DNA of 64,000 bases. Origin: Nitrospirota bacterium (GTDB taxonomy: Bacteria; Nitrospirota; Thermodesulfovibrionia; Thermodesulfovibrionales; UBA6898). The DNA is taken from contig JACRMT010000004.1 in the NCBI GenBank assembly GCA_016214855.1, positions 372,001 to 436,000 on the forward strand, in the 5' to 3' direction. The translations under genes and the position numbers were made by a program. How positions within the stretch are numbered: the stretch's first letter is position 1; the number at the start of each line of letters is the position of its first letter. Of the stretch, positions 33,915-42,905 are shown one piece after another. The notes beneath the pieces were generated by a model. That model did not search any database. It was given only the letters and a program-made list of their open reading frames with translations, and was not told where the DNA came from.

Positions 33915-33964
33915 TGGTCGGGGCGACCTGATTTGAACAGGCGACCACTCGCACCCCAAGCGCT
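33915..33964 (-). pseudogene. 3' half of a tRNA-Pro(GGG) gene, a probable attachment site
   Basis: Read on the minus strand, the piece contains the anticodon loop TTGGGGT (anticodon GGG), a variable region, a T arm GCCTG-TTCAAAT-CAGGT, the 3' acceptor strand CGCCCCG, the discriminator A and an encoded CCA. The D arm and 5' acceptor strand are absent: upstream sequence turns AT-rich at the anticodon stem, and only three of its base pairs remain. Loss of homology exactly at the anticodon arm is the usual outcome of tyrosine-recombinase integration into a tRNA gene. The region 33412-34151 otherwise holds no supported gene; the AT-rich stretch 33965-34151 shows nothing else recognisable. Confidence 0.8.
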
Positions 33965-34151
33965 GTTAAATACCCTATCTATTTGATTTTATTTGCTTTT
34001 TCTTGTCCTAATTTACCCTATTTTTGCACTATTTATCATAATTTTTCCGACATTCTTCCGACATTGAAAACAACTGCCATTCACGACTCATATCTCGACC
34101 CATTTTGCCACTTTTTCAATGATCGGGCACCCTATTGCCGCTCGCTCTATA

Positions 34152-35504
34152 TTATATATTACCAATCATAAGCTCATCAATTCTATAAAGCAGGTAAAAG
34201 GGAACTGAAAAGAGTGAATAGCTTTTTTTGTTCAGCGTAGTAATCCTTTCGGTTTTCATATTTCCGGAATATATCCTGACCGCAAAGTCACTATTGCCTT
34301 CATCAATGAAATTGTGCAATGAGCGCAACGTGCCTGTCTTGCCGGATTTAACCTCAATCGGTATGAGCCTCTCATTCATCACAACCAGGTAATCCACCTC
34401 AGATGTGGCGCCCTTCTGCTGCCGGTACCAGAAATGCAGATTTGCATTCTTCCTGACATTCAACGACAACAGCATCTGCCCAACGATCTGCTCACTAATC
34501 TGGCCATGATAAACAGCATTGATATCCGTAATATTAGCTATTTCATTTCTTATTCCCAATTGGTAGTTGACCAGCCCAACATCAAGATGCAGGAGTTTGG
34601 GCGCTTTCTTCAGATTGCTCATCAAAGGCAGCTGCTTTGACGTGGAAGCATGAACCCTGCTGATTATCATAGCCTTCTCAAGCACATCAAAAGCCTCGCT
34701 CATCTCCCTGCTTCGAAAGTTGGACTCTCCAAACTTCTCATACTTCACCTGAAGGCCTACGTACTGAGCAGCATGTTCAATGATATGTTGTATATATTTT
34801 GTCCTGGCAGCGCTTGAATACTTGGAGACATCATCCCTGAAGCCGGTGAGAAGTGATTCATATACAGGGTCAACATCTATAAATGACCGGGTATCGGCAT
34901 ACCGGGCAACGGCCTCAGGCATGCCTCCTACCAGAACATATTCCTGGAATTTTTTCATAACGAGGCTGTGTATCTCTTCAGGGATCACCGAATCAGAGGT
35001 TATGGCAGCTATATAATTCAAAGTCTCTGTCTCCTGCAGGGCGGCCAGGAACTCATCAAAGGTCACTGGATACATATAGCAATACTCCACCCTGCCGACC
35101 GGAAAGGTAAACCCCTCTGTTTTCATCTTGACCTCCAGAAGGGAGCCTGCAGCAGCTACATGAAGATCAGGCATTTCTTCGTAGAAGTAACGCAGCTGGT
35201 TCATGGCTATGGCAGAGTTCTGCACCTCATCAATAAAAATGAGGGTGGAACCGGGGATAATCTTCTTGTTAAATTTGAGCTGAATAAGCTGGAGCAGTTC
35301 CCTGAGCGGATACATACGAGAAAACAGGGCGCTGTCATCTTTAAGCTCAAGGTTGATATATATGTATGTTTCAAATGCCTCCCTGCCGAGATGATGCACT
35401 GCCGAAGTCTTGCCGACCTGGCGAGCACCCCTGATAATAAGAGGTTTTCGATTCGCCCTATTCTTCCATTCAAGCAGGTATTTGTGAATATTGCGGTTAA
35501 ACAT
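34152..35504 (-). CDS. AAA ATPase with C-terminal DUF4143 (AAA_14) domain
   Basis: A 450-residue protein. The Walker A motif is GARQVGKTSAV near residue 26, Walker B is LIFIDEVQNS, and an arginine-bearing sensor follows (GSLLEVKM...FPVGR). The C-terminal DUF4143 part includes DVGLVNYQLG and a nuclease-like segment, SEVDYLVVMNERLIPIEVKSG, of the PD-(D/E)XK type. This family is very common, often in many copies per genome and on mobile islands; its role is unknown. It is the first gene after the tRNA-Pro scar, consistent with an island. Cytoplasmic, with no operon partners. Confidence 0.8.
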   Translation of the reverse strand: MFNRNIHKYLLEWKNRANRKPLIIRGARQVGKTSAVHHLGREAFETYIYINLELKDDSALFSRMYPLRELLQLIQLKFNKKIIPGSTLIFIDEVQNSAIAMNQLRYFYEEMPDLHVAAAGSLLEVKMKTEGFTFPVGRVEYCYMYPVTFDEFLAALQETETLNYIAAITSDSVIPEEIHSLVMKKFQEYVLVGGMPEAVARYADTRSFIDVDPVYESLLTGFRDDVSKYSSAARTKYIQHIIEHAAQYVGLQVKYEKFGESNFRSREMSEAFDVLEKAMIISRVHASTSKQLPLMSNLKKAPKLLHLDVGLVNYQLGIRNEIANITDINAVYHGQISEQIVGQMLLSLNVRKNANLHFWYRQQKGATSEVDYLVVMNERLIPIEVKSGKTGTLRSLHNFIDEGNSDFAVRIYSGNMKTERITTLNKKSYSLFSVPFYLLYRIDELMIGNI

Positions 35505-35603
35505 TATGTCATATTATATAACATATCTTAATGCTAAATTGTAATGGTTTAGAGGCTATACCTGAAGAATATGTAATGATAGCTAACCTGTCTCATACCC
35601 TTT

Positions 35604-37028
35604 TTAACCAATTTCAATGGTCTCATCCTGATCTGACGGATCCATGCACAGATTTCTTTCCGGTTTTACAATATGCTCAGCGAGGATCTCGTTCAAATTC
35701 CGAGAGGCACCACCGCCGGATTCCTTGGAGATCCCTTTCGACTTTGCCGAGGCTGTCCTATTTGTCGGGATTTTTTTCTTACCTGCAGACTCCTGTCGAT
35801 CGGCATTATTGGATTTGATAGCGTCTTTTTTGGGGGCTGCAGGAAAACCATCAATATATGAGGTAACCATATTTCTACCTCCCTGCTTTGATTGATACAG
35901 GGCATCGTCAGCCTTTTTGAAGAGATCACTGAGGCTCACAGCTTCGTCTTGATGGAGTTCAGTAAGGCCCATGCTTATCTGAATGTGGTGCTTCACATCC
36001 TTATATTCAAATATTTCTCTGTCAACCTTGTTCCGGATCTTGTCCAGTGCAGTAAATGCCTCTTCTTTCTTTGTTTCGGGTAAAAGTATGGTGAATTCTT
36101 CTCCTCCGTACCTTCCAAAGACATCTGTGGTTCTTATGCACGAGAGCACGAATTTGGAAAGGACCTTGAGCACATAATCGCCAACCTCGTGCCCATATTC
36201 GTCATTGAATCTTTTGAAGTGATCGATATCAAACATGCAGAGGCAAAACGGGTGCTTGTAGCGTTGAGATAGCTTCATGAGTTCGTAGGCACGTTTGAAC
36301 AGGGTCCGACGGTTAAAAAGCCCGGTCAGCTGGTCCCGGGTTGCTGAATACTGGGCCCTCTCATAAATGACAGCGTTTCTAATTATTCCGGATAAGTCGT
36401 CGCTTATGTATTTGTGCGCTTTGGTAACTCCCCTTCCGGTGACGGCAAAGACCCCCACCGGGAGGAAAGAGCGGCAGTTCATGCACCTGGCCGTCTTTTC
36501 TTTGTATGTCTTAAGATCATCCCCCCTATATCTCTTATCGCTTTTTACCCAGCATTTATGTTCCTGCTTGTGATAGCAGCTGCAGCCGGTGTCGTTGCAA
36601 TCGTTTACTTGCCAGCAGGGTCCTTCCCATTTCATATTGACAGGAAGAAAGGACAGTTTTCCCCCGTATTTCTCCTTGATAAAATTATCTGCCTCGTTGT
36701 CCCCGAGCTCATCATTAGGGATGGGGTCCATCGTGAGAAAGGACCTTACCATGGTGTTATGCTGCAGAACGGGGATCGAGTGGGTATCGTCCTCCAGAGA
36801 CATGGTTTTCCTGTTCTTTACAAAAATTCCCTTAATTTTCAAGCCGAAGCCAGATAGGTCCTCACTGATAACTTTAAGCATTTTCTCGATTCCGGCCTCT
36901 GGATTGAGGTTGTTATAGATTTCTTTCAGCTTTTTATTCTGGCGTTGCTTTCTATGGAACAGCAAAAAAAGAACGGCATTCGCTCCGAGACTTATGACAA
37001 GAATAGAGAGGAGAAGAATGGAAAACAT
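35604..37028 (-). CDS. Membrane-anchored diguanylate cyclase with Cys-rich sensor region
   Basis: A 474-residue protein. One N-terminal membrane helix (residues 1-24) is followed by a sensor region of about 200 residues. This contains a Cys cluster (GPCWQVNDC, GCSCYHKQEHKCW, ARCMNC) that could bind a metal or Fe-S centre or act as a thiol switch. The GGDEF domain starts near residue 235 (ATRDQLTGLFNRRTLF) with the active-site motif GGEEF. It makes cyclic di-GMP from two GTP. The inhibitory RxxD site five residues before GGEEF is not obvious. A Ser/Lys-rich tail of about 80 residues follows. It stands alone. Confidence 0.85.
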   Translation of the reverse strand: MFSILLLSILVISLGANAVLFLLFHRKQRQNKKLKEIYNNLNPEAGIEKMLKVISEDLSGFGLKIKGIFVKNRKTMSLEDDTHSIPVLQHNTMVRSFLTMDPIPNDELGDNEADNFIKEKYGGKLSFLPVNMKWEGPCWQVNDCNDTGCSCYHKQEHKCWVKSDKRYRGDDLKTYKEKTARCMNCRSFLPVGVFAVTGRGVTKAHKYISDDLSGIIRNAVIYERAQYSATRDQLTGLFNRRTLFKRAYELMKLSQRYKHPFCLCMFDIDHFKRFNDEYGHEVGDYVLKVLSKFVLSCIRTTDVFGRYGGEEFTILLPETKKEEAFTALDKIRNKVDREIFEYKDVKHHIQISMGLTELHQDEAVSLSDLFKKADDALYQSKQGGRNMVTSYIDGFPAAPKKDAIKSNNADRQESAGKKKIPTNRTASAKSKGISKESGGGASRNLNEILAEHIVKPERNLCMDPSDQDETIEIG

Positions 37029-37129
37029 CGCCTACTCCTCCTTATATTATGTCGTCAGATTTCAGGTTACTACTTAAGACATATTACCTTGGAGTCGGAG
37101 ATAAGATTTTAGACATCAAGGCTATCCCG

Positions 37130-38359
37130 TCAGGCATCAGGCAACCCAAGCTCTCTGCCGATAACGGTTGCGGCAAAGCGTTGACCCGAGGATTGCGATT
37201 TCACAAGTTTACGGATGCGCTCAAATATCTCTTGTTTGCAGCCCTGGTTTTCAGCAGCGATCATTGTATAGTTGTATGCCTCCCGAACTTCCATAGCCGT
37301 AATTTCGTACCCATAGCCTTCTAACAGCCATCTGAGAGCCGCCATGCCGGCTTCAACTGCAAAACCCGGCTGGGTCGTAGACATTTCCTTTGCTGCTCGT
37401 GTCAGCGTCCTGGGGTCGCAGGGTGTTCGGTTGGCTAAGGTTATAGCCTCGTCATATAAACCTGCAGACTTAGCTGCAGCAAACCACTTACCTTCCTCTC
37501 CCGGAGTACTGGCGACAAGATCACTCAAGATTTCACTTGCCGTTTTGTGAGGGTATTTGTTGGCAACGGCACGAAAGGTTGCAAGGTAGGTTGTCCCCTG
37601 ATTGACCTCTACGGCATAACGGTTATAGGCTTCCGCTACCAGTCCGCTTGAAAGCAGGATCTCTTCGCAGGCTTCTGCTATGGCCCCTGAGGGCTCATTA
37701 ATGCCGCGTGAATCCTCTGCATAACGGATGGCCTCAGCCTTTCTTCCCATTGCTGCAAGCGCCTTAACTCCCCACTTCCTGTAATACCAGTATTTATTTG
37801 GAGAAAGTTGAAGTAATGACAGGATTTCATCATTCCGCCCGGCCTTAAACAAGGAGCTCAAGCAAGCTGTTGTGCCTTTGAAATAGCTATATCCCCCCGG
37901 GCGAGGTCTCCACGATAAGCGGACCATCTCAATAAGACTATCAGCCCACCGCGAGGCTTGCTCGCTGGTGGCGCACAGTTCACCCCAAAAATCCGGCAGA
38001 AGCTCCAGATATGGTATTTCATCCTCCTCCACTGCGTGCCATAAACGATCCAACCACTTATCACGCACTGCAGTGTCGGCCGGAGCGACGGCAATAATAG
38101 TCACCAGCGTATCCATGGCATTATTCACTGCAGTTCCGATGGAGCCAGAGGAACTATCCACATGGGCCAGAGCCGGAGACACCTTTTCCAGAAACATAAC
38201 AGCGCCTTCCGCGGCCAGGACAGGATCCTTGCGCGCCGCTTTCTTTATTTCTGACACTGCCTCTCTGATCCTCGTTATAGCTGGTTGTGAGCGCCAGCCG
38301 AAGGCATTCCGACGGAAGCGAGGGGCAAAAATCCATTTGTGAGTGGTTCCTGTAGCCAT
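37130..38359 (-). CDS. Conserved hypothetical alpha-helical repeat protein
   Basis: A 409-residue soluble protein from the Met at 38359 (MATGTTHKWIFAPRFRRNAF); the frame also has a Met at 38374. It is almost wholly alpha-helical, with Ala/Leu/Glu-rich repeats suggestive of a TPR- or HEAT-like solenoid (AEGAVMFLEKVSPALAHVDSS; AAMGRKAEAIRYAEDS). There is no signal peptide and no catalytic motif. I recall similar hypothetical proteins across Proteobacteria but cannot name a function. It lies between the diguanylate cyclase and the HU gene, with its own promoter region shared divergently with HU. Confidence 0.65.
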   Translation of the reverse strand: MATGTTHKWIFAPRFRRNAFGWRSQPAITRIREAVSEIKKAARKDPVLAAEGAVMFLEKVSPALAHVDSSSGSIGTAVNNAMDTLVTIIAVAPADTAVRDKWLDRLWHAVEEDEIPYLELLPDFWGELCATSEQASRWADSLIEMVRLSWRPRPGGYSYFKGTTACLSSLFKAGRNDEILSLLQLSPNKYWYYRKWGVKALAAMGRKAEAIRYAEDSRGINEPSGAIAEACEEILLSSGLVAEAYNRYAVEVNQGTTYLATFRAVANKYPHKTASEILSDLVASTPGEEGKWFAAAKSAGLYDEAITLANRTPCDPRTLTRAAKEMSTTQPGFAVEAGMAALRWLLEGYGYEITAMEVREAYNYTMIAAENQGCKQEIFERIRKLVKSQSSGQRFAATVIGRELGLPDA

Positions 38360-38465
38360 TTTGTGCATTTTCAATTTTAACCAAATAATGCAGCGGATTC
38401 CTACTGTGTCTCAACGAATCTATTATTGCTCTTGTTCTATTGGACTTGAAGGTAGATTTTCCGTG

Positions 38466-38471
38466 TATAAT
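38466..38471 (+). promoter_or_regulatory. Candidate -10 box of the HU gene
   Basis: A perfect TATAAT lies 34 bp upstream of the HU start codon. The best -35 candidates (GACTTG at 17 bp or TTGGAC at 20 bp spacing) are weak. Confidence 0.4.
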
Positions 38472-38504
38472 TTTAAGTATCGAATTACCACTATGGGAGG
38501 CAAT

Positions 38505-38777
38505 ATGACAAAGGCAGAGCTTATCGACAAAATGGCAAAGGATTCTGACATCTCAAAGGCAGCAGCAGATAAGGCACTTGCTTCCCTCATCGATGGGATC
38601 AAGAAGACTTTGAAGAAGGGGAATAAGGTAACGCTGGTAGGTTTCGGGTCTTTTTCGGTATCCCACAGGAAGGCAAGAACTGGTCGGAATCCGCAAACAG
38701 GAGAAGCTATCAAGATCAAGGCTTCCAAGGCTCCTAAGTTCACGGCGGGGAAGACCTTCAAGGATTCGGTTAAGTAG
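38505..38777 (+). CDS. HU-family nucleoid DNA-binding protein
   Basis: A 90-residue histone-like protein that binds and bends DNA as a dimer. It starts MTKAELIDKMAKDSDISKAA at the ATG with a GGGAGG ribosome-binding site; the frame extends upstream to 38343 without support. The DNA-binding arm signature GFGSFSVSHRKARTGRNPQTG is typical of HU/IHF, and length and residues are normal for HU. Monocistronic, with a candidate -10 box just upstream. The copy lies among accessory genes and may be one of several in the genome. Confidence 0.95.
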   Translation: MTKAELIDKMAKDSDISKAAADKALASLIDGIKKTLKKGNKVTLVGFGSFSVSHRKARTGRNPQTGEAIKIKASKAPKFTAGKTFKDSVK

Positions 38778-38927
38778 GAAAAGCCTAAGACTATATATCT
38801 CAGGCCAATTATAAAGTCCTTCAGTGATAGCACTTTTTATCCAGAGTTTGTAACACGGCTTATCGATAGACTGGATATTTTCGACTGAAGCAGCTGAAGT
38901 CATACCAACAGGGGAAAGATAGTAACT

Positions 38928-39272
38928 ATGGGATATGATGATAAATTAGCAGAAAGGGTCCGGGCGCTCTTAATAAAACAGCACGAATGTGAAGAAAAAA
39001 AGATGTTCGGCGGTATTACCTTCATGCTGACCGGAAAAATGTGCTGTGGTATTCTCAAGAACGACCTGATGGTAAGGGTTCTCCCCGAACGGTACAAGGA
39101 GCTTCTGAGAAACCCTGCAGCCAGGGAGATGGACTTTACCGGAAGGCCGATGAAAGGCTTTCTGTTCATCAGTCTCGACGGTCTCAGGTCGGATTCAGAC
39201 CTGAAGTTCTGGATCGATGAATCTCTCAGATTCATAAAGAAAACACCGGTAAAAGCAACAAGGAAATCGTAA
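38928..39272 (+). CDS. TfoX N-terminal-domain protein
   Basis: A 114-residue protein with the TfoX-N fold: VRALLIKQHECEEKKMFGG followed by FMLTGKMCCGILKNDLMVRV. Full-length TfoX/Sxy regulates competence in gamma-proteobacteria. Stand-alone N-domain proteins like this one are widespread and of unknown function, so a competence role should not be assumed. Its stop overlaps the next gene start (TAATG), suggesting coexpression with the exported helical protein downstream. Confidence 0.8.
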   Translation: MGYDDKLAERVRALLIKQHECEEKKMFGGITFMLTGKMCCGILKNDLMVRVLPERYKELLRNPAAREMDFTGRPMKGFLFISLDGLRSDSDLKFWIDESLRFIKKTPVKATRKS

Positions 39273-40069
39273 TGAAAAGCCGCAGATACTGGTCAGTTAA
39301 AACCTCGTGGCATATAAATATAACGATATCAATATCGCTGGCGCACGTCATGCCTGTATTACTCATTATTCTCGCTTTTCCGGTCTGGACATCTGGACAG
39401 GAAAATGCTCCTTCAACTGACAAAGTCATCGCCAAAGTCTTCGAAACCAATATTACTGAGAAAGACAAGGATATGCTCAGCGGCATTATCATCAGGGCTC
39501 TGCTTGACCAGTTCGCCCTGGAGAACAGGATTGAGCCAACTGAGGAAGAAGTGGACATCTTCATAATCAGGACCGCAGAATTGGAAAGAAGAAACAGAAT
39601 AAAATTCGAGAGGGATCGCCTAAAGCTCATCGAAGAGCTTAAGTTCAATTCACTCAATGTTAAGGCCCGAAAAGAGAAAGAGGACCATCTCAAGAATCTT
39701 GAGTTCATCATAAAAACCAATAGGGAGATGGATGAGCGCGCCAGAGAGATGGAATCCAAATGGCGCCCAATGAAACTCAGGATGGCAATAGATACGGTAA
39801 GGGCCTGGAAGATCAACAAGGCTCTTTATCATAAATACGGCGGCAGGCTCATATTCCAGCAGGCGGGGATAGAACCTCTTGACGCATACAGGGACTTTCT
39901 CAAAGAGCAAGAGAAGAAGGGTGCGTTCAGAATCATAGATAAGAGATACGAGCCGGCTTTCTGGAGGTATTTCGTTGACGAGAATATGCACACATTCTAT
40001 TCAAAGGACGACGGAGCGAGGCTCATGGAAAGACCATGGTGGATGATAGAAAAGCTGTCGGATGAATAG
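39272..40069 (+). CDS. Exported SurA-N-like helical protein without parvulin domain
   Basis: A 265-residue protein. A hydrophobic export segment (VMPVLLIILAFPVWTSGQ) lies near residues 27-44. The rest is highly charged and helical (DKVIAKVFETNITEKDKDML, EEEVDIFIIRTAELERRNRIKFERDRLKLIEE in outline), resembling the N-terminal chaperone half of SurA/PpiC proteins. No parvulin catalytic domain is seen. It may be a periplasmic chaperone-like protein; the similarity is by pattern only. Translation is coupled to the TfoX-like gene by a one-base overlap. Confidence 0.55.
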   Translation: MKSRRYWSVKTSWHINITISISLAHVMPVLLIILAFPVWTSGQENAPSTDKVIAKVFETNITEKDKDMLSGIIIRALLDQFALENRIEPTEEEVDIFIIRTAELERRNRIKFERDRLKLIEELKFNSLNVKARKEKEDHLKNLEFIIKTNREMDERAREMESKWRPMKLRMAIDTVRAWKINKALYHKYGGRLIFQQAGIEPLDAYRDFLKEQEKKGAFRIIDKRYEPAFWRYFVDENMHTFYSKDDGARLMERPWWMIEKLSDE

Positions 40070-40157
40070 TTTCACATGAACAGTTACTTATAAAGCTATC
40101 TAATTGAAGCGATGCGTCTCCTAAACAGAATAGAACTGCCGCATCGGGAGGTTTGCC

Positions 40158-40595
40158 ATGAAGAAGAGTAAGAGTGCCATTCTGCTGGCCGGTCTCATCG
40201 GCGGTTTCGTGGGTAATGGCGTTTTAGGCGTTCTGTTCACCCTTCCGGTCATCAAAAACCTTCTTTATGATCCGACCATCCAGAGCCGATTATTCATCGA
40301 CATCACCCCTTCACGCAATATGCCGGTATCCGTGACAGGATTGGTAATCTTAAGCATCAGCCATGGCTGGTTATTTTCGGTCTTCCAGCCGTCCATTCCT
40401 GGCAATTCCTGGTGGAAGAAAGGCATCTTCTGGGGGCTGACCATCTGGATCATGTACTGGGTATTCCAGGAATGGTTCATTTATCATACTCTGCTTGCAG
40501 AACCGATCATTCTCAATATACTGGAATTAACGCTGCTCCTCGTGGGCTCCTTGGTCGAGGGAGTGATAATTGCGTACATTCTGGCTCGGAAGTGA
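40158..40595 (+). CDS. Small membrane protein, unknown family
   Basis: A 145-residue protein with about four membrane segments: LLAGLIGGFVGNGVLGVLF, VTGLVILSISHGWLFSVF, GIFWGLTIWIMYWVFQEWF and LELTLLLVGSLVEGVIIAYIL. A GGGAGG ribosome-binding site precedes the start. No motif suggests an enzyme or known transporter. It lies in a run of small plus-strand genes for exported or membrane proteins. Confidence 0.65.
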   Translation: MKKSKSAILLAGLIGGFVGNGVLGVLFTLPVIKNLLYDPTIQSRLFIDITPSRNMPVSVTGLVILSISHGWLFSVFQPSIPGNSWWKKGIFWGLTIWIMYWVFQEWFIYHTLLAEPIILNILELTLLLVGSLVEGVIIAYILARK

Positions 40596-40627
40596 TTTCG
40601 TCACAAGTGAACAATAGCAGTTATATA

Positions 40628-41524
40628 ATGAAATCAGGTCGTTTGGCCTGTTCGGGTAGAATCAGGACGATAACGGTCACAATGCTGATCACCCTCTTCC
40701 TCATGGTGGATCTGGCCCCGGCGCAGATGCAGATGACAGCGAGCAGGCGCGACATGGTATCAAAGGAGCGTGCGCAGCGCATGGAGGCTATGATCGATAA
40801 GGCATACCCCGGCGTCAGCCTGGATTGGGACAGGGAACAGCTCGTTTATCCTAATGGAAACCGAGTTTCCTTCACATTCCAGCTCTATAAAGAACTTCCC
40901 CAGCCGAACGATAATGCTGTTCTCGTGATCGCAAGCCACACTATGAACGAGAAAATGAAGAACGATGCTGTTCAGCAGATCCAGAACTTTCGCGGACAGC
41001 CCACTGAATTTCCTGTGTGCAGACTGAGCCTGATGCGCTCAGCCCCCTACGGCCGCGTTCTCGGTTACAAAGAGATAACCATCGATGTCCCGGATGTGCC
41101 TTCCTCATGCAGCAATGTCAATTTCGACTATGCCTACGGATCTGCCGGCGTGCTACCGCCTTTTTCGTCTGCAGCCTCAGCACCGAACTGGCCCTGGGTG
41201 ATCATTAATTACACTACACTGCATGCGCTTCCGGATGCCTGGGCAACCATAACCTGGGCCGCAGTCCTTGACACCGATACACTGCGATGGGTCACCCGTC
41301 TGCCGGTCTGGTTCGAGGGTAGAAGGCGTGACGGAAAGGCGACGGTTTTTGCAATACATAATGATCACGGCAAATCAGGAGGCAATGAATGGGTCTTCAG
41401 CGGTTATGACGGACGTGAAGAGAATGTGCCATGGCAATATCGGACTGCCTGCAGTGCTGGTGACTGCCGGGTGGACCCAAGACTTGTTCTGGACTCTGTA
41501 CTCAGCAGCGGCAGATGGAAATGA
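40628..41524 (+). CDS. Exported hypothetical protein
   Basis: About 298 residues from the Met at 40628, which places a hydrophobic export signal (VTMLITLFLMVDLAPAQ) near the N-terminus. The frame is open back to 40412, but that part overlaps the preceding membrane-protein gene and lacks signal character. The mature part is a mixed fold with two Cys pairs (FPVCRLS, VPSSCSNV; RTACSAGDCRVDP). No family is recognised. Its stop is 9 bp before the next, TTG-started gene, so they are likely cotranscribed. Confidence 0.55.
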   Translation: MKSGRLACSGRIRTITVTMLITLFLMVDLAPAQMQMTASRRDMVSKERAQRMEAMIDKAYPGVSLDWDREQLVYPNGNRVSFTFQLYKELPQPNDNAVLVIASHTMNEKMKNDAVQQIQNFRGQPTEFPVCRLSLMRSAPYGRVLGYKEITIDVPDVPSSCSNVNFDYAYGSAGVLPPFSSAASAPNWPWVIINYTTLHALPDAWATITWAAVLDTDTLRWVTRLPVWFEGRRRDGKATVFAIHNDHGKSGGNEWVFSGYDGREENVPWQYRTACSAGDCRVDPRLVLDSVLSSGRWK

Positions 41525-41533
41525 GGCCACAAT

Positions 41534-42127
41534 TTGAGATTTAAGACTGGAGTTTTCATTCTCATTGTTTTCATACTCATGACCGCTACGGGCTACTCAG
41601 CCATAGCGGCTGCCGACAACTGTGAAGAGCTGCGCGGAGATGAAAAGATCCTGCCCGGTGAAATATACGGTAGCCGGTATTGGAGAAGTCAAAAGCTGCC
41701 ACTCAGAGGCGATCTTAACAAGGCGCTTTCGGACTTGGATTACCGGGACGAATTGCCATTTGCTTTATTCATTGACCTTAATGATGACGGCAAACAGGAA
41801 ATACTGCTCACCTCTCCTGATGGCAGGTTATGCGGCAACGCAGGCTGTCCGTATCTGCTACTTGATCCCATTACGATGGAGCGCATCGGAGAGTTCTTCG
41901 GGCACCCGGCCATACTTGACGAGCGCATAAACGGCTTCAGGATCATCCAGATCTATAGCCGTTACAGGGTTTCCGCCTCAAGTCTCGATACCTATGTGTA
42001 CGATGGCAAGGCCTACCGCCTGGTCTCCCACACGATAGTCGATTATTGCGGTCTGGAACAGTGGCAGCGCAGAATGCGTATACGAAAAGAACCGGAACGG
42101 AATGAACCATCAGGAGGCAAGAAATGA
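41534..42127 (+). CDS. Exported protein with FG-GAP-like calcium-binding motif
   Basis: A 197-residue protein starting at TTG, 8 bp after a GAGG element. Its signal peptide is FILIVFILMTATGYSAIAA. The mature part contains FIDLNDDGKQEILLTSPDG, the DxNxDGxxE loop of FG-GAP/integrin-like repeats, followed by LCGNAGCPYLLL with a Cys pair. Probably a small periplasmic or surface calcium-binding protein. Its stop overlaps the next start (ATGA). Confidence 0.6.
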   Translation: MRFKTGVFILIVFILMTATGYSAIAAADNCEELRGDEKILPGEIYGSRYWRSQKLPLRGDLNKALSDLDYRDELPFALFIDLNDDGKQEILLTSPDGRLCGNAGCPYLLLDPITMERIGEFFGHPAILDERINGFRIIQIYSRYRVSASSLDTYVYDGKAYRLVSHTIVDYCGLEQWQRRMRIRKEPERNEPSGGKK

Positions 42128-42771
42128 ATATCGGGAAACTTAAGGCGGCTGAAAGAGATTTTCTCAATGATTACCCCGGAGGGTTTGCTCACCCGGTCAT
42201 GCTGGAGTTGGCCAAGAAGCACAAGTCAGACAAGATGACCGCCCTGGCAAAGGAAGCGTTTGCAAAAGACAATTTCAGGGACCCTGTTAAAATAGTAGAG
42301 GATATGGAAAAAGTGGTCAGTCGTTCTTCAATGGTCTCATTATTCGAAAAACCCAAGTTCAGGGACTACGCTCGATCTCTGACACTACCAGGAAAAGAGA
42401 AATTGTCAAAGGGACTTTACGATTTTCTGCATGGCGATGAAGAACGAGGGTTTGAAGTGCTTGTCGATATCCTGCGAAAGGGGAAACTGGCAAAGTGGTC
42501 ACTGGTCACCATATGCCCTGCCTATTTCCGACCAACGACCGAGGTTTTTATCAAGCCGACTACCGTAAAGAATGTTATCCAATATTTCGAAATAGAGGGA
42601 CTTGAATATAATCCGACCCCCACTTATGCTTTTTATAGGCAGTACAGATCAGTGATTAACAAAATGAAAAAGCAGGTTGATAAATCGCTATCTCCGGATA
42701 ATGCCCACTTTTCAGGGTTCTTAATGATAGTTGTGGGTTGGCCAGGCAGGCCACAACCTGATAAGGATTGA
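42124..42771 (+). CDS. Conserved-looking hypothetical protein, cytoplasmic
   Basis: A 215-residue soluble protein (MNIGKLKAAERDFLNDYPGG) with no signal peptide. It is mostly helical, with a central SLTLPGKEKLSKGLYDFLHG region and a C-terminal aromatic stretch. No function can be assigned. It is translationally coupled to the exported FG-GAP-like protein by an ATGA overlap, which is odd given their different predicted locations. Confidence 0.6.
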   Translation: MNIGKLKAAERDFLNDYPGGFAHPVMLELAKKHKSDKMTALAKEAFAKDNFRDPVKIVEDMEKVVSRSSMVSLFEKPKFRDYARSLTLPGKEKLSKGLYDFLHGDEERGFEVLVDILRKGKLAKWSLVTICPAYFRPTTEVFIKPTTVKNVIQYFEIEGLEYNPTPTYAFYRQYRSVINKMKKQVDKSLSPDNAHFSGFLMIVVGWPGRPQPDKD

Positions 42772-42905
42772 ACATCAAATCTAATGACTTCCTGATATTT
42801 CGCTGGAAGTTTGTTTATGCCCCCTTGTTGGGCATCAATGAAGAGAACGCTGCATGCTTATGACAACGAAGATATTTTAGGGATATATTTTATTCTGGAG
42901 GCAAA

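Noticed and set aside
33568-33936. 122-codon open frame and a TAGAAATGTCCT-like motif suggestive of an insertion-sequence end
   Set aside because: The frame runs into the tRNA fragment and terminator, has no ribosome-binding site, and no transposase or paired inverted repeat is present; left as unexplained AT-rich sequence.
40412-40627. N-terminal extension of the exported protein at 40628
   Set aside because: It overlaps the upstream membrane-protein gene in another frame and would bury the export signal 70 residues inside the protein.
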